Shown: positions 42,292 through 54,141, counted from the stretch's first letter. The stretch: DNA of 64,000 nt from Selenomonas ruminantium AC2024 (GCF_000687995.1 NZ_JIAC01000001.1:1674001-1738000); one strand, 5' to 3'. The notes: a model not told the origin generated them from the sequence alone. Translations and numbers: made by a program.

Positions 42292-42323
42292 TATTAATGT
42301 CAACCTGTTAAGGAGTGAATGAC

Positions 42324-43271
42324 TTGGAGAAAAACAAATTGTCCCTGCGGGGAAAGAATGTTCTGGGTCTGGAAGATTTCAGCCCGGAGGAAATTCGCTT
42401 GGTGCTCGATACTGCCAAGGAAATGAAGAATATCATTCATCGGGACATCAAAAAGGTTCCGACCCTGCGCGGCAAATCCATTGTCACCCTGTTTTATGAA
42501 CCCAGCACCCGTACCCGTACTTCCTTTGAATTGGCGGGCAAATACCTCGGCGCAGATGTGGTAAACATCACGGCTGGTTCGAGCAGTATCGTCAAGGGCG
42601 AAAGCCTCCGCGATACGCTCTACACCATCGAGGCTATGGGCGTTGATGCCATCGTTATGCGCCATAAGGCGGAAGGTGCGGCAGAATACGCATCGCGGGT
42701 AGTAAGCCCTGTAATCCTGAACGCCGGTGACGGTGCGCACGCACATCCTTCGCAGGGCCTCTTGAACCTCTTTACCATCGAGGAACATAAGGGCCATCTT
42801 GAAGGCTTGAAGGTTGCGATTATCGGTGATGTGCTCCACAGCCGTGTAGCCCGCTCTGATATCTACGGCATGCGCAAGATGGGCATGGAAGTACATATCG
42901 CCGGCCCTAAGACTTTGCTGCCGCGTTTCCTCTATGAAGAACCGGGCATTGTGGTGCATGAGCGCATTGAAGATGCCATCGCCAACGCTGATGTCATTGA
43001 AGTGCTGCGCATTCAGCTCGAACGCATGAAGGGCGGCCTGTTCCCGACGACCCGCGAGTATGCACGGATTTTCGGCCTCAACGATACGCGCCTGAAGCTG
43101 GCCAAGGATGATGTACTGATTCTGCATCCGGGCCCCATGAATAAGGGCTGGGAAATCTCGCCCTTTACGGCTTACGGCAAGAACTCGGCCATTCAGGAAG
43201 AAGTACAGAATGGCGTAGCGGTGCGCATGGCGCTCTTTACCTTGGTGCTGACGGGAGGAAAACAGGCATGA
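42324..43271 (+). CDS. pyrB: Aspartate carbamoyltransferase catalytic chain
   Basis: A 315-residue enzyme joining carbamoyl phosphate to aspartate. The carbamoyl-phosphate motif PSTRTRTSFE is near residue 52, the HPSQGLLNL region near 130, and LHPGPMNKG near 265. TTG 42324 has TAAGGAG eight bases ahead, so the GTG at 42315, which overlaps that site, is less likely. No pyrI regulatory gene follows. Stop and pyrC start overlap. Confidence 0.95.
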   Translation: MEKNKLSLRGKNVLGLEDFSPEEIRLVLDTAKEMKNIIHRDIKKVPTLRGKSIVTLFYEPSTRTRTSFELAGKYLGADVVNITAGSSSIVKGESLRDTLYTIEAMGVDAIVMRHKAEGAAEYASRVVSPVILNAGDGAHAHPSQGLLNLFTIEEHKGHLEGLKVAIIGDVLHSRVARSDIYGMRKMGMEVHIAGPKTLLPRFLYEEPGIVVHERIEDAIANADVIEVLRIQLERMKGGLFPTTREYARIFGLNDTRLKLAKDDVLILHPGPMNKGWEISPFTAYGKNSAIQEEVQNGVAVRMALFTLVLTGGKQA

Positions 43272-44557
43272 AAATTTTGCTCAAAGGCGGACGCGTAATC
43301 AATCCGGAAAATAAATTCGATGCAGTGGCAGATGTGCTCGTAGAAGACGGCAAGATTGTAAAAATCGGTGCAGGAATTGAAGAGAAAGCTGACGAAATTT
43401 ATGATGTTGCGGGCAAAGTGGTAACGCCGGGACTTATCGACCTGCATGTACATCTGCGGGAGCCTGGGCAGGAAGCCAAGGAAGACTTTGCCTCCGGTAC
43501 GCAGGCGGCAGCAGCGGGCGGTTTTACGACTATCTGTACCATGCCCAATACCAAACCGGCGGTTGATTCGGCAGCTCTGGTGCGCAGCCTGAAGATGCGC
43601 GCGCAGGAAGTCGGTGTTGTCAATGTGGAAATCATCGGCGCGGTAACGAAAGGTCAGGAAGGCAAGGAACTGGCTGAGATGGGAGACATGCTGGAAGCTG
43701 GTGCGGTGGCTTTCTCCGATGACGGTCACTTCGACCCCAGCGCCAAGGTCATGCTCAATGCGTTTGATTACCTCCACACTTTTGACAAGGTTATCATCAA
43801 CCATGAGGAGGAGCCTACGCTGATTGAAGATGGTGTGATGAATGAAGGTCATCGCAGTGCCATGTTAGGTCTCAAAGGTCGTCCAACAGTTGCTGAAGAT
43901 ATCGCTGTGGCTCGTGACATCATGCTGGCAGAGTATGCTGGTTCCAAGGTGCATATCGCCCATATCAGTTCGGCGCGGGCCGTGGATATCGTGCGTCAGG
44001 CCAAAAAGCGCGGCGTCAAGGTAACGGCAGAAGCTACGCCGCAGCATCTGACCATGACGGAAGAATGTGTCAATCTCTTTGACACCTCCACGAAAATCAA
44101 TCCGCCCCTGCGGGCAGCCAAGGACTGTGAGGCAATTCTCGAAGGATTGAAGGACGGCACCATTGATGCCATCGTCACCGACCACAGCCCGCATGCACAG
44201 GAAGAAAAGGATAGGGAGTACATCTACGCGCCGAGCGGTTTCCCCGGCCTTGAAACGTCCCTGGGTATTATGCTGACGGATTTGTATCACGAGCAGAAAT
44301 TAGACCTGCCCCTGATTATCTCCAAGATGAGCTATGAACCGGCCAAGGTTTTCGGCCTCAATGCAGGCAAGCTCAGCGAAGGTGCGCAGGCGGATATCAC
44401 GGTTATCGACCCGGAACTTGAGTGGACGGTTGACGAAAAAGAATTCTATACCAAGGGCAGCCACAGCCCGTTTGTGGGCCGCAAGCTCAAGGGCAAGGCG
44501 GTGCTGACCATGGTTAAAGGTAAAGTAGTTATGCAGGATGGTAAGATTCTGGACTAA
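43268..44557 (+). CDS. pyrC: Dihydroorotase
   Basis: A 429-residue type I dihydroorotase, a zinc amidohydrolase. The metal-binding DLHVHLREPGQE is near residues 59-70; later His residues lie in NHEEEPTL and HIAHISS, and the catalytic Asp is in VTDHSPH near 305. ATG 43268 overlaps the pyrB stop (ATGA). It converts carbamoyl aspartate to dihydroorotate for PyrD. Confidence 0.95.
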   Translation: MKILLKGGRVINPENKFDAVADVLVEDGKIVKIGAGIEEKADEIYDVAGKVVTPGLIDLHVHLREPGQEAKEDFASGTQAAAAGGFTTICTMPNTKPAVDSAALVRSLKMRAQEVGVVNVEIIGAVTKGQEGKELAEMGDMLEAGAVAFSDDGHFDPSAKVMLNAFDYLHTFDKVIINHEEEPTLIEDGVMNEGHRSAMLGLKGRPTVAEDIAVARDIMLAEYAGSKVHIAHISSARAVDIVRQAKKRGVKVTAEATPQHLTMTEECVNLFDTSTKINPPLRAAKDCEAILEGLKDGTIDAIVTDHSPHAQEEKDREYIYAPSGFPGLETSLGIMLTDLYHEQKLDLPLIISKMSYEPAKVFGLNAGKLSEGAQADITVIDPELEWTVDEKEFYTKGSHSPFVGRKLKGKAVLTMVKGKVVMQDGKILD

Positions 44558-44580
44558 CATAATTTTAATGAGGTGTTTTC

Positions 44581-45651
44581 ATGAAGGGTAAATTAATCCT
44601 CGAAGACGGCAGCGTTTTTACGGGGCAGTTATTAAATGACAGCCGGGCGACCGGCGAAGTGGTGTTCAACACCAGCATGACGGGGTATCAGGAGAGTCTG
44701 ACGGACCCCAGCTATTGCCGCCAGATTCTGACGCTGACATATCCTATGGTAGGCAATTACGGGATTGCCGATATCTTTATGCAGTCCCGCAAGGCTTTTG
44801 TGGGCGGCTTTGTCATCGGCGAACTTTGCGAGCTGGGCAGCAACTGGCATTATGAGGAAAGTCTGGCGGAATTTTTGACCCGTCAGAATATCCCCTGCCT
44901 CTATGATGTGGATACCCGCGCCGTGACCCGCAAAATCCGCAATGCCGGTACCATGAAGGGGATTATCGTACCCGCAGATGCCGACCAGGCAGAAATCGAC
45001 AAACTCATGGCGGTGCCCATCAAAAAAGAGGTGGTTATGGAAGTAACCACGAAGGAAGCCTACACGATGGAAGCTGAGAATGAAGATGCACCGCTGGTTG
45101 TGGCCATGGACTTCGGCGTTAAGCAGAACATCCTGACGTCTCTGCACAATATCGGCTGCAAGTTGCAGGTCGTGCCGGCCGATACCAAGGCTGAGGATAT
45201 TCTCGCGATGAATCCGGACGGGATTTTCCTCTCCAACGGCCCTGGCGACCCTGCCGATGTGCCGGAAATCGTGGAAGAAATCAAGAAGCTGATCGGCAAG
45301 AAGCCCATCTTTGGCATCTGCCTTGGCCATCAGCTGATTGCCCGCGCTTTGGGGGCTAAGACCTATAAGCTCAAATTCGGCCATCGCGGCTCGAATCAGC
45401 CGGTTAAAGATTTGCGCACGGGCAAGGTACAGATTTCTTCGCAGAACCATGGTTTTGCAGTTGAGGAGGAATCCCTCAAAGATTTGCCACTCGAAGTTAC
45501 GCATATCAATGTCAACGATGGCACGGTGGAAGGCATGCGCCATAAGGAGCTGCCGCTGTTCTCCGTGCAGTATCATCCGGAAGCCTCGCCGGGCCCGGAC
45601 GACAACCTCTATCTGTTTGACGAGTTTTGGACCATGTTGAAGGGAGAATAA
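44581..45651 (+). CDS. carA: Carbamoyl phosphate synthase small subunit
   Basis: A 356-residue glutaminase subunit. The N-terminal CPSase domain ([22 protein letters not shown]) is followed by a class I glutamine amidotransferase domain with nucleophile Cys in GICLGHQ near residue 243 and His-x-Glu in YHPEASPGP near 325-333. It supplies ammonia to CarB. RBS GAGGTG; the next gene begins one base after its stop. Confidence 0.95.
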   Translation: MKGKLILEDGSVFTGQLLNDSRATGEVVFNTSMTGYQESLTDPSYCRQILTLTYPMVGNYGIADIFMQSRKAFVGGFVIGELCELGSNWHYEESLAEFLTRQNIPCLYDVDTRAVTRKIRNAGTMKGIIVPADADQAEIDKLMAVPIKKEVVMEVTTKEAYTMEAENEDAPLVVAMDFGVKQNILTSLHNIGCKLQVVPADTKAEDILAMNPDGIFLSNGPGDPADVPEIVEEIKKLIGKKPIFGICLGHQLIARALGAKTYKLKFGHRGSNQPVKDLRTGKVQISSQNHGFAVEEESLKDLPLEVTHINVNDGTVEGMRHKELPLFSVQYHPEASPGPDDNLYLFDEFWTMLKGE

Positions 45652-45652
45652 G

Positions 45653-48600
45653 ATGCCAAAGAAGGAAAATCTCAAAAAAGTAATGGTTATTGGCTCTGGC
45701 CCCATCATCATCGGTCAGGCAGCTGAATTTGACTACGCCGGTTCTCAGGCCTGCCGCGCCCTCAAAGAAGAAGGTCTCGAAGTGGTGCTGGTAAACTCCA
45801 ATCCGGCAACCATCATGACGGATACGCATATTGCTGACCGCGTGTATATCGAGCCGCTGACGCCGGAATTCCTGGCCGAAATCATCGCCAAGGAAAAACC
45901 AGACGGTCTTTTGGCAACCCTGGGCGGTCAGGCAGGACTCAATCTGGCCGTACAGCTGGCAGAGCGTGGCGTACTCAAGGAACATGGCGTAGAACTCTTG
46001 GGAACGCCGCTGTCGGCCATCAAGCAGGCCGAAGACCGGGAACTCTTTAAAGAAACGATGGAAAAACTCGGTGAGCCTATCCCGGAAAGCACCATTGTGG
46101 AAGATGTGCCCAGTGCTGTGGAATTTGCCAATGGCATTGGTTATCCGGTTATCGTGCGCCCGGCTTATACCATGGGCGGCACGGGCGGCGGCATTGCCGA
46201 GAATGAGGAAGAACTCATTGATATCGTCATCAAGGGCCTTAACTACTCCCTGATTGGTCAGGTGCTCATCGAGCGTAGTGTGGCCGGTTGGAAGGAAATC
46301 GAATACGAAGTCATGCGTGACGGCAACGACAACTGCATCACCGTCTGCAATATGGAAAACTTCGACCCCGTGGGTGTGCATACGGGTGACTCCATCGTTG
46401 TCGCACCCTCGCAGACGCTGACCGACCATGAGTATCAGATGCTCAGAAGTGCATCCCTGCGCATTATCCGCGAGCTCGGCATCGAAGGCGGCTGCAACGC
46501 GCAGTATGCCCTAGACCCCAACAGCAATCGTTACTATGTTATTGAAGTAAATCCTCGTGTAAGCCGTTCTTCGGCACTGGCCTCCAAGGCAACGGGCTAT
46601 CCCATTGCCAAGGTTTCGGCCAAGATTGCCATCGGTTATACGCTTGATGAAATCACCAATGCCGTAACGCAGAAGACCAAGGCCTGCTTTGAGCCGTCAC
46701 TCGACTACTGCGTGGTGAAATTCCCGCGCTGGCCCTTTGATAAGTTCGTCTATGCGGATAAGACGCTAGGCACGCAGATGAAGGCCACGGGCGAGGTCAT
46801 GAGCATTGACCGCCACTTTGAAGGGGCTATCCTCAAGGCTGTGCGCTCGCTGGAAATCGGCGTACACCGCCTGTCCATGCCGAAAATGGCCGCCTGGGAT
46901 GATGCCCGCGTCAAGAAGAACCTCAACCGTATCAACGACGAGCGCATCTTCGTGATTGCCGAGGCCCTGCGCCGCGGCATTGCCACGGTGGACGAAATTC
47001 ACGCCATCACGAAAGTGGACAAATGGTTCATCAATAAAATCAACAATATCGCGCAGGTGGAAAATCAGCTGGGCAGCGAACCCTTGACGCCGAGCCTGAT
47101 GCTCGCGGCGAAGAATGTGGGTCTGGCTGATGTATCCATCGCCGAAATCACCGGCAAGAGCATGGATGAAATCCGCACCACGCGCAAGAGCATGGGCGTA
47201 ATGCCCTGCTATAAGATGGTCGATACCTGCGCGGCTGAATTTGAAGCCGCAACACCGTACTATTACTCCACCTTCCGCGCGGAGCAGGATGAAGTCACGG
47301 TGTCGGACAAGCGCAAGGTCATCGTGCTGGGTTCCGGGCCTATCCGTATCGGTCAGGGCGTGGAATTTGACTACTGCTCGGTACACTCCGTATGGGCGCT
47401 CAAGGAAATGGGCATTGAAGCCATCATCATCAACAACAACCCGGAAACCGTATCCACGGACTTTGATATCTCCGACCGTCTGTACTTTGAACCGCTGACC
47501 ACGGAAGATGTGCTCAACATCATCGACAAGGAAAAGCCGGAAGGTGTTATCGTCCAGTTCGGCGGGCAGACGGCCATCAATCTGGCCGCATCTCTGCAAA
47601 AGGCCGGTGTCAAGGTATTCGGTACTTCTGTAGACGATATCGACAGGGCCGAAGACCGTGAACGCTTTGATGAAGTGCTGACCCAGACGCAGATTCCCCG
47701 TCCGCAGGGCATCAGTGTGACGAACCTCGAAGATGCCATCAGCGGGGCTGAGCGTATCGGCTATCCGGTTATGGTGCGTCCGTCCTATGTATTAGGCGGC
47801 CGGGCAATGGAAATCGTCTACAATGAAGCCGAACTGCGTGACTACATGAGCCGCGCCGTAAAGGTGACGCCAGACCATCCGGTGCTGGTTGACCGCTATA
47901 TGCAGGGGACGGAAGTGGAAGTTGATGCCATTTCCGACGGCATGGATGTGCTGATTCCGGGCATCATGGAACATGTGGAACGCGCCGGCGTGCACTCCGG
48001 CGACAGTATCGCCGTATATCCGCCGCGCACCCTGTCCTCCAAGGTGCTGTACACCATTATCGACTACACCAAGCGGCTGGCAGTAGCGCTCCATGTCAAG
48101 GGCCTCTTGAACATTCAGTTCGTTGTGGTCAATGACGAAGTTTTCATTATCGAAGTCAATCCGCGTTCCAGCCGTACGGTTCCCTTCCTCTCGAAGGTTA
48201 CGGATGTGAAGATGGTCAATCTGGCCACCCGCATTGCGCTGGGCGCATCGCTTAAAGAAGTCAGCGAACGCACGGGCCTGGTACCGCCCAAACCCTATGT
48301 GGCCGTGAAAGCGCCGGTGTTCTCCTTCGCCAAGATGACGGATGTCGATATCGCCCTCGGCCCCGAAATGAAATCCACGGGTGAGGTTATGGGCATTGAC
48401 TATCACTATGCCCGCGCCCTTTACAAGGCGATTGTCGGCTCCGGCATCAACGTGCCGACCAAGGGCTGTGTGCTCTTTACGGTAGCCGACAAGGATAAGG
48501 AAGAGATGAAGCAGCTGGCCAAGGCCTTTGCGGATTTGGACTTCCAGATTGCCGCGACGGAAGGTACGGCCAAGGCCATCAAGTCTATGGGCATTGATGT

Positions 48601-48880
48601 GGAAGTTGTGGGCAAGGTACATGAACGCAGCTCCGATATCATCGAAAAAATCAAGACGGGCAAGATTCATATGGTCATCAATACCCTGACCCAGGGCAAG
48701 CACTCACTGAAGGACGGTTTCAAAATCCGCCGCGCTACGGTGGAACATGGCATTGCCTGCCTGACCTCGCTGGATACGGCCTGGGAAGTCATGCGGGTAC
48801 TTTCCTTCATGCGCGAACGTCGTCTGGTCTATTCTCTGGCCATTCAAGACTATGTGGGAGGCGGTGACGACCTTGCCTAA
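45653..48880 (+). CDS. carB: Carbamoyl phosphate synthase large subunit
   Basis: A 1075-residue protein with the expected internal duplication: two ATP-grasp halves beginning [20 protein letters not shown] near residue 9 and [17 protein letters not shown] near 560, and a C-terminal regulatory domain after about residue 940 that normally senses UMP and ornithine. Length is standard. It serves pyrimidine synthesis here and possibly arginine synthesis elsewhere, as no second copy is in the window. Confidence 0.96.
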   Translation: MPKKENLKKVMVIGSGPIIIGQAAEFDYAGSQACRALKEEGLEVVLVNSNPATIMTDTHIADRVYIEPLTPEFLAEIIAKEKPDGLLATLGGQAGLNLAVQLAERGVLKEHGVELLGTPLSAIKQAEDRELFKETMEKLGEPIPESTIVEDVPSAVEFANGIGYPVIVRPAYTMGGTGGGIAENEEELIDIVIKGLNYSLIGQVLIERSVAGWKEIEYEVMRDGNDNCITVCNMENFDPVGVHTGDSIVVAPSQTLTDHEYQMLRSASLRIIRELGIEGGCNAQYALDPNSNRYYVIEVNPRVSRSSALASKATGYPIAKVSAKIAIGYTLDEITNAVTQKTKACFEPSLDYCVVKFPRWPFDKFVYADKTLGTQMKATGEVMSIDRHFEGAILKAVRSLEIGVHRLSMPKMAAWDDARVKKNLNRINDERIFVIAEALRRGIATVDEIHAITKVDKWFINKINNIAQVENQLGSEPLTPSLMLAAKNVGLADVSIAEITGKSMDEIRTTRKSMGVMPCYKMVDTCAAEFEAATPYYYSTFRAEQDEVTVSDKRKVIVLGSGPIRIGQGVEFDYCSVHSVWALKEMGIEAIIINNNPETVSTDFDISDRLYFEPLTTEDVLNIIDKEKPEGVIVQFGGQTAINLAASLQKAGVKVFGTSVDDIDRAEDRERFDEVLTQTQIPRPQGISVTNLEDAISGAERIGYPVMVRPSYVLGGRAMEIVYNEAELRDYMSRAVKVTPDHPVLVDRYMQGTEVEVDAISDGMDVLIPGIMEHVERAGVHSGDSIAVYPPRTLSSKVLYTIIDYTKRLAVALHVKGLLNIQFVVVNDEVFIIEVNPRSSRTVPFLSKVTDVKMVNLATRIALGASLKEVSERTGLVPPKPYVAVKAPVFSFAKMTDVDIALGPEMKSTGEVMGIDYHYARALYKAIVGSGINVPTKGCVLFTVADKDKEEMKQLAKAFADLDFQIAATEGTAKAIKSMGIDVEVVGKVHERSSDIIEKIKTGKIHMVINTLTQGKHSLKDGFKIRRATVEHGIACLTSLDTAWEVMRVLSFMRERRLVYSLAIQDYVGGGDDLA

Positions 48881-49640
48881 GGTGGCTGTAGATGGCGAAA
48901 TCATTGCCCAGCATGAGCTGGCAAAAGATGTATGGCGCATGGAAGTAGAGGCGCGGGAAATCGCGCGGGAAGCAGAGCCGGGACAATTTGTCCAGCTGCA
49001 GATTCCCGGGGGCGCTTTTACCCTGCGCCGCCCCGTGGGCATTGCCGAAGTCAGCCTGCAAAAAGGCACGGTGGCGTTTATCTACCGGGTAGTGGGCAAG
49101 GGGACCAAGGCGCTTGCCCAGCTTACGGCAGGCACGGTTATCAATGTGTTGGGGCCACTCGGCCATGGCTTTAGCTGTGAGGCCAAACGCCCGCTATTGG
49201 TGGGCGGCGGCATGGGCCTGTCACCGTTGCTCTTTTACGCCGAACATGCAGAAGGCAAGGCTGATGTGCTGATGGGCGGCCGCTGCGAGCGGGAGCTTTT
49301 CTGGCAGGATATCTATAAGCCCCATGTGCAGGAAGTTTTCTGTACAACGGATGATGGTTCCTGCGGAACCAAAGGCTTTACGACAACCCTGCTGCCGGAG
49401 CTGTTGCAGAAGGGCGGTTACGATTTGGTCATCGCCTGCGGCCCGGAAATCATGATGCAGGGCATTGCCAAAATCGCCCATGAATATAATATTCCCTGTC
49501 AGGTATCGCTCGAAAAACGCATGGGCTGCGGCCTGGGCGCCTGCCTGTCCTGCTCGATTGATACGACCAGCGGTGAGCGCAAGAAAGTCTGCAAGGATGG
49601 CCCGGTATTCTGGGCAGAGGAGGTGTTTGACCTCGCATGA
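48873..49640 (+). CDS. pyrK: Dihydroorotate dehydrogenase electron transfer subunit
   Basis: A 255-residue FAD and 2Fe-2S protein passing electrons from PyrD to NAD. The FAD motif RRPVGIAEV and NAD-site [12 protein letters not shown] are visible, and the iron-sulfur cysteines lie in [13 protein letters not shown] and CKDGPVF near the C-terminus. The start is uncertain: TTG 48873 is well spaced from GGGAGG (48856-48861), while in-frame ATG 48852 and GTG 48864 lie nearer to or upstream of it; all overlap carB. The stop overlaps the pyrD start. Confidence 0.92.
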   Translation: MPKVAVDGEIIAQHELAKDVWRMEVEAREIAREAEPGQFVQLQIPGGAFTLRRPVGIAEVSLQKGTVAFIYRVVGKGTKALAQLTAGTVINVLGPLGHGFSCEAKRPLLVGGGMGLSPLLFYAEHAEGKADVLMGGRCERELFWQDIYKPHVQEVFCTTDDGSCGTKGFTTTLLPELLQKGGYDLVIACGPEIMMQGIAKIAHEYNIPCQVSLEKRMGCGLGACLSCSIDTTSGERKKVCKDGPVFWAEEVFDLA

Positions 49641-50566
49641 GCAGAGCAATCAATATGGCAGATAAACGCCTGCATACGAATCTTGCGGGCATCTATATGA
49701 ATACGCCGGTGCTGACCGCCTCGGGAACCTTCGGCTTTGGCGAGGAATTTGCCGAATTCGTTGACCTTTCAAGGCTCGGCGGCGTCATGGTCAAGGGCAC
49801 GACCTTAAAGCCACGGCGTGGCAATGAGGGCGTGCGTATTACGGAAACGCCCATGGGCATGCTCAACTGCATTGGCCTCGAAAATCCCGGTGTGGATGTT
49901 TTCCTGCAGGAAACTCTGCCGCGGCTCGCGAATTACAATATGAATGTAATCGTGAATATCTCGGGAAGTACCGTGGAAGAATATGGCATCCTGGCGGAAA
50001 TGCTCGATGTGCCCGGAGTCGCAGCCATTGAACTCAATGTCTCCTGTCCTAATGTCAAGGAGGGTGGCATTGTGTTCGGCACTGACCCCAAAGCTGCCGC
50101 GGCGGTGGTCAAAGAGGCCAAGGCCTATACGAAGAAGCCGGTCATCTTAAAGCTGTCACCGAATGTGACGGATATTGTCACGATGGCCAAGGCGGTGGAA
50201 GATGCGGGGGCAGATATCATCTCCCTGATTAACACCCTAATGGGCATGGAAATCAATATCCATACACAGAAGCCGACCCTCGGCAATGTCACAGGCGGCC
50301 TGTCCGGCCCTTGCGTTAAGCCAGTGGCCCTGCGCATGGTCTATCAGGTAGCCAAAGCCGTGAAGGTACCGCTTATCGGTATGGGCGGCATCAGCTGCGC
50401 AGAAGATGCCATTGAATTCCTGCTCGCCGGAGCAAGCGCCGTGGCAGTGGGCACAGCCAATTTCAATGACCCGACGGTGACCATGAAAATCTGCGATGGC
50501 ATTAGTGACTATCTGGCCCAGCGCCATTTGGAATCGGTACAGGATATTATCGGTGCAGCACTTTAA
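49637..50566 (+). CDS. pyrD: Dihydroorotate dehydrogenase, type 1B catalytic subunit
   Basis: A 309-residue FMN enzyme forming orotate. The catalytic Cys is in LNVSCPN near residue 137, the phosphate-binding GMGGI near 252, and [10 protein letters not shown]-like sequence ([12 protein letters not shown]) near 25. Adjacency to pyrK confirms the NAD-linked type 1B class found in Firmicutes. ATG 49637 overlaps the pyrK stop; a second in-frame Met at 49655 is possible. Confidence 0.95.
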   Translation: MSRAINMADKRLHTNLAGIYMNTPVLTASGTFGFGEEFAEFVDLSRLGGVMVKGTTLKPRRGNEGVRITETPMGMLNCIGLENPGVDVFLQETLPRLANYNMNVIVNISGSTVEEYGILAEMLDVPGVAAIELNVSCPNVKEGGIVFGTDPKAAAAVVKEAKAYTKKPVILKLSPNVTDIVTMAKAVEDAGADIISLINTLMGMEINIHTQKPTLGNVTGGLSGPCVKPVALRMVYQVAKAVKVPLIGMGGISCAEDAIEFLLAGASAVAVGTANFNDPTVTMKICDGISDYLAQRHLESVQDIIGAAL

Positions 50567-50599
50567 TTAAAATTTTTCAGTATACAGGAGGCCCAGGTT

Positions 50600-51316
50600 A
50601 TGGCAGATGAACGCTTGATAGCAGCACTTGACGTCCACACGATGGAAGATGTGGAACGGCTGGTAACGACATTAGGAGACAGTGTGTCCTATTATAAGGT
50701 GGGCATGGAGCTCTTTTACAGTGTAGGCGCTCAGGTAGTAACCTGGCTCAGAGAGCAGGGGAAAGATGTTTTCCTTGACCTCAAACTTCACGATATTCCC
50801 AATACGGCGGCGGGCGGTATCTGCTCGCTGATGCGCTTAGGGGCAACGATGCTCAATGTGCATGCGAGCGGCGGCTATACCATGATGAAGACAGCGGCAG
50901 AGCGCATGCATGCCGAAGCGGAGAAAATGGGCATTGCCTGCCCAAAACTCATTGCCGTTACGGTTTTGACCAGTATCAATCAAGAGGACTGGGAGGGCTT
51001 AGGACAGGCTATCCAGATTAAGAGTGCTGTGGTGCGTTATGCCAAGCTGGCTAAGAAAGCAGGCCTTGATGGTGTGGTGGCCTCAGCGCAGGAAGCTGCC
51101 CTGATAAGGGAAGCCTGCGGCGATGATTTTCTGATTGTCACGCCGGGCATCCGTCCTGCGGGCAGCGATGTCAATGACCAGAGCCGCATTGCTACGCCGT
51201 TCAACGCCTTGAAGGATGGTTCCACCCATCTGGTGATTGGCCGTCCCATCTATGCTTCGGCTGACCCCAAAACTGCCGCTTTGAAGATTTTAGAAGAAAT
51301 GGAGAAAGTAAAATAA
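50600..51316 (+). CDS. pyrF: Orotidine 5'-phosphate decarboxylase
   Basis: A 238-residue TIM-barrel enzyme that makes UMP. The catalytic Lys-Asp set is in DLKLHDIPNT near residue 60, the substrate Asp in ALDVHT near 10, and the phosphate-binding TPGIRP and VIGRPI near the C-terminus. RBS GGAGGCCC. pyrE starts three bases after its stop. Confidence 0.96.
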   Translation: MADERLIAALDVHTMEDVERLVTTLGDSVSYYKVGMELFYSVGAQVVTWLREQGKDVFLDLKLHDIPNTAAGGICSLMRLGATMLNVHASGGYTMMKTAAERMHAEAEKMGIACPKLIAVTVLTSINQEDWEGLGQAIQIKSAVVRYAKLAKKAGLDGVVASAQEAALIREACGDDFLIVTPGIRPAGSDVNDQSRIATPFNALKDGSTHLVIGRPIYASADPKTAALKILEEMEKVK

Positions 51317-51318
51317 AG

Positions 51319-51897
51319 ATGACTGAACAGGAAGTAAAAGAATTACTGATTGAAACCGGTGCAATTATGGATGGGCATTTCCTTTTGACCTCCGGCCTGC
51401 ACAGCCCGCACTATGTGGAAAAGTTCAATGTGCTGCAGCAGCCGAAGTACACGGAAAAACTCTGTCAGGCCATGGCTGAAAAATTCAAGGATGCCAATAT
51501 TGAAACGGTAGTCGGCCCGATGACCGGCGGTATCCTGCTGGCCCATGAAACCGGCAAGGCTCTGGGAACCCGTGCCATCTTCACCGAGCGCGTGGATGGC
51601 AAGATGACCTTCCGTCGCGGTTTCTCCCTGCATGAAGGCGAGCGCTGCCTGATTGTGGAAGATATTGTGACGACCGGTGGTTCCATCAAAGAAGTCATCG
51701 AAGTGGTCAAGGCCCATGGCGGCATCCCCGTAGCTGTGAGCATGCTTGTAGACCGCAGTGGTGGCAAGGCTGATTTCGGCGATGTTCCCTGCACGGCACT
51801 TCTGCATATGAATGTAGAAACCTACAAGCCGGAGGAATGTCCGATGTGCAAGCAGGGCCTGGCTATGACCAAGAGAGGCAGCACAGGAAAAAAATAA
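51319..51897 (+). CDS. pyrE: Orotate phosphoribosyltransferase
   Basis: A 192-residue type I phosphoribosyltransferase converting orotate and PRPP to OMP. The PRPP-binding motif CLIVEDIVTTGGSI is near residues 111-124, and GPMTGGILLAHE near 65. A Cys pair in EECPMCKQG near the C-terminus is a common extra in Firmicute PyrE. It is the last pyr gene; terminator follows at 51929. Confidence 0.95.
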   Translation: MTEQEVKELLIETGAIMDGHFLLTSGLHSPHYVEKFNVLQQPKYTEKLCQAMAEKFKDANIETVVGPMTGGILLAHETGKALGTRAIFTERVDGKMTFRRGFSLHEGERCLIVEDIVTTGGSIKEVIEVVKAHGGIPVAVSMLVDRSGGKADFGDVPCTALLHMNVETYKPEECPMCKQGLAMTKRGSTGKK

Positions 51898-51928
51898 TAC
51901 AGAAACTGCATTAAATATCCTAAAACAC

Positions 51929-51972
51929 AAAGAGAGAAGCAGATGCGCCGTGCATCTGCTTCTCTCTTTTCT
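51929..51972. terminator. Terminator of the pyr operon
   Basis: AAAGAGAGAAGCAGATGC pairs with GCATCTGCTTCTCTCTTT across a CGCCGT-like loop: an almost 18-base perfect stem with T-run. Its A-run allows use by the convergent chemoreceptor-like gene as well. Confidence 0.88.
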
Positions 51973-52003
51973 GTTTGCTGTTCTTTATAATTTGCCAAGG
52001 TGG

Positions 52004-54046
52004 TCAGATACCCATCTGAATGTTGTGAATGGTAGTGGTGAGTTTTTCCATTTCAAGGCTGGTGCGTTCATTGATGGATTCCAGAGCCTTGATGGACTGG
52101 GTGGATTTCTGAATATGACTGATACCTTCGTTGAGGTTTTTGTGCAGTTCCTTCATTTGTCTAGCGAAGTTGGCATCGAAATCGTTGATGCGTTCTTCAA
52201 AGTCCTTGTTGTCAGCCAAAATCTTGTTGATTTCATTGACATCATGGATAAGCGAACTGATGGCATCATCCGATACATGAACATTGGTCTGGGTGTTTTC
52301 TGCCAATTTCCGGACTTCCTGCGCTACGACTGAGAAGCCACGGCCAGCCTCACCTGCACGGGCGGCTTCAATGGCTGCGTTGAGGGACAGCAGATTGGTC
52401 TGCGCAGCAATCTCGTTAATGAGCTTCATGACATCATTGATTTTCTGGGTGCTCTGGGAGAGCATATCCAGTTTCGGGGTAATTTCCCGGTTGCGTTCCG
52501 TCAGCTGATTAAAGAGACCGTTCTGCTCATCGATGCCGCCGGAGAGCTGCTGAATCGCATTCTGAATCTGGTCAACATCAGTGGACATGCGCATGATGGT
52601 CTTGACAATATCCGGCATCTTGGACTGATAATCATGGAACATGGTAATAAGGTTATCCTTAAGCTTGTCCATATGCTTCTGACGGTCGATGATGCGGTTG
52701 AAGAAGAATGCGTTGCAGTTTGCATAGATACGGGCAAAATTATCGATGTATTCATCGGTGAAGGTTGTGCCCGTGGGTACATGATAGAAGAAGATAGCCG
52801 TGAGGGTTTCATTCATATGCAACCCGGCAATTTCACCAAAGCTGGAGAAACCGGCAACAGGAAGGTCCTTGAATTCATCGATATGTTTGATTTCATCCGG
52901 ATAGCCAAGGCGGCGCAGGATACAGTCGTTTAAGATGCCGCCCAGAGGAGCCGGTTTATTCTTGTTGTATTCCCGCAAATCACGCGACAGGGTGTTGGAC
53001 AGGGATACACGTTTCATCAGATGGAGACGCTCGCCAGTCACTACATCGCAGAAGAAGTTGATGCGGTTGTTAGCTTCATCAATTCCCGAGAGGGTACGGA
53101 CGAAGTCCTCGCCATGAACATCTGTGGCGAAGGTGTAATCCTGCATCCGTGCCTGTACTTCAGCAGTGGTATTTACATGGAAATAATTCTTGAGGGCGTC
53201 GATAATGGGAACTTCGCCGTCAGGCCCTTCGACCGTTTCCACATAACGCAGGGCGCTGTTGGCAGTACCAACAACCACGGAAGCGTCCGTGCGTTCCACA
53301 GCTTGCGATTTGAAGATACCATAGCGGTATTCGTTATGCAGACGTACGAGAACGATGACTGCATGATTTTCCAGACACTGGTTGTCGTCATAGATATAGG
53401 TATGGGCAAAGTCCAGATTACCGGCAGAGCTGCCGCCGATAAAGGGAATGGGGAACTTGCCCGAATCAAACATAGCCTGCGAAACGAACGATTCGCAACT
53501 CGTTACGCCATCAATGTAAACCATGGCGAATGAATGGCCAACGCTCAAGCGGAAGGGGATGCGATGCTTGTCGATTTCCCGGCGGATGGCCTCTACGCGG
53601 TCATTGACCGTCATTTCTACATTGCCGCTGCGCAGGTCGCTGTCCGGCAGAGGAATATGCATGGTGTACATATTGGCAATCATGCGTTTGGAGAAAGACT
53701 GCAGGAGGACTTTTCCCCGGTGCTCTGCAGCATCGCAGTAGAGCGTCTGACTGCCGGGAGCCCGGCAGAGTTCACCGGAGGTAGTCATCAGCAAAAGTTT
53801 TGTACTGGAAGGAATTTCGGCTTTGATAAGCCGGGCAACTTCCGGTACATCCAGGTCCGGGGAAACGAAGCCCAAGACCAGAGCGGCACCTTCAGCTACA
53901 TCTACGAGTTCCTTCAGCCGCAGGGCGGTGAGTTCACTCTTGGCAAGATAGGCAGTCTTGATATCGGAAAGTTCGGTTACTGCCGGAGAAACGGGCGTTG
54001 GAGTTGCGGCTTCGGCACGCTTGGGCTCTTCAAAGATTTTGAACAT
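52004..54046 (-). CDS. FIST-domain soluble chemoreceptor-like protein
   Basis: A 680-residue protein without membrane spans or signal peptide. The N-terminal 400 residues carry FIST-N and FIST-C-type sensory sequence ([39 protein letters not shown]). The C-terminal quarter has the methyl-accepting signalling hairpin with the tip [20 protein letters not shown] and [14 protein letters not shown] 54046 has AGAGGTG seven bases ahead; TTG 54052 is two codons earlier but worse spaced. It should detect a small cytosolic ligand, FIST being linked to amino acids, and signal to CheA-CheW. No che gene is nearby. Confidence 0.85.
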   Translation of the reverse strand: MFKIFEEPKRAEAATPTPVSPAVTELSDIKTAYLAKSELTALRLKELVDVAEGAALVLGFVSPDLDVPEVARLIKAEIPSSTKLLLMTTSGELCRAPGSQTLYCDAAEHRGKVLLQSFSKRMIANMYTMHIPLPDSDLRSGNVEMTVNDRVEAIRREIDKHRIPFRLSVGHSFAMVYIDGVTSCESFVSQAMFDSGKFPIPFIGGSSAGNLDFAHTYIYDDNQCLENHAVIVLVRLHNEYRYGIFKSQAVERTDASVVVGTANSALRYVETVEGPDGEVPIIDALKNYFHVNTTAEVQARMQDYTFATDVHGEDFVRTLSGIDEANNRINFFCDVVTGERLHLMKRVSLSNTLSRDLREYNKNKPAPLGGILNDCILRRLGYPDEIKHIDEFKDLPVAGFSSFGEIAGLHMNETLTAIFFYHVPTGTTFTDEYIDNFARIYANCNAFFFNRIIDRQKHMDKLKDNLITMFHDYQSKMPDIVKTIMRMSTDVDQIQNAIQQLSGGIDEQNGLFNQLTERNREITPKLDMLSQSTQKINDVMKLINEIAAQTNLLSLNAAIEAARAGEAGRGFSVVAQEVRKLAENTQTNVHVSDDAISSLIHDVNEINKILADNKDFEERINDFDANFARQMKELHKNLNEGISHIQKSTQSIKALESINERTSLEMEKLTTTIHNIQMGI

Positions 54047-54141
54047 GAACAAACACCTCTCAAAAATTTATCAGTATCCCATATACATCTAATCCATTTG
54101 TTGATTTTATTCGTGTTCTGGCAGGAAATTCCTTCTTTTTA

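Noticed and set aside
44632-45711. Long minus-strand open frame opposite carA
   Set aside because: Fully antisense to carA, which has all catalytic motifs; no start signals.
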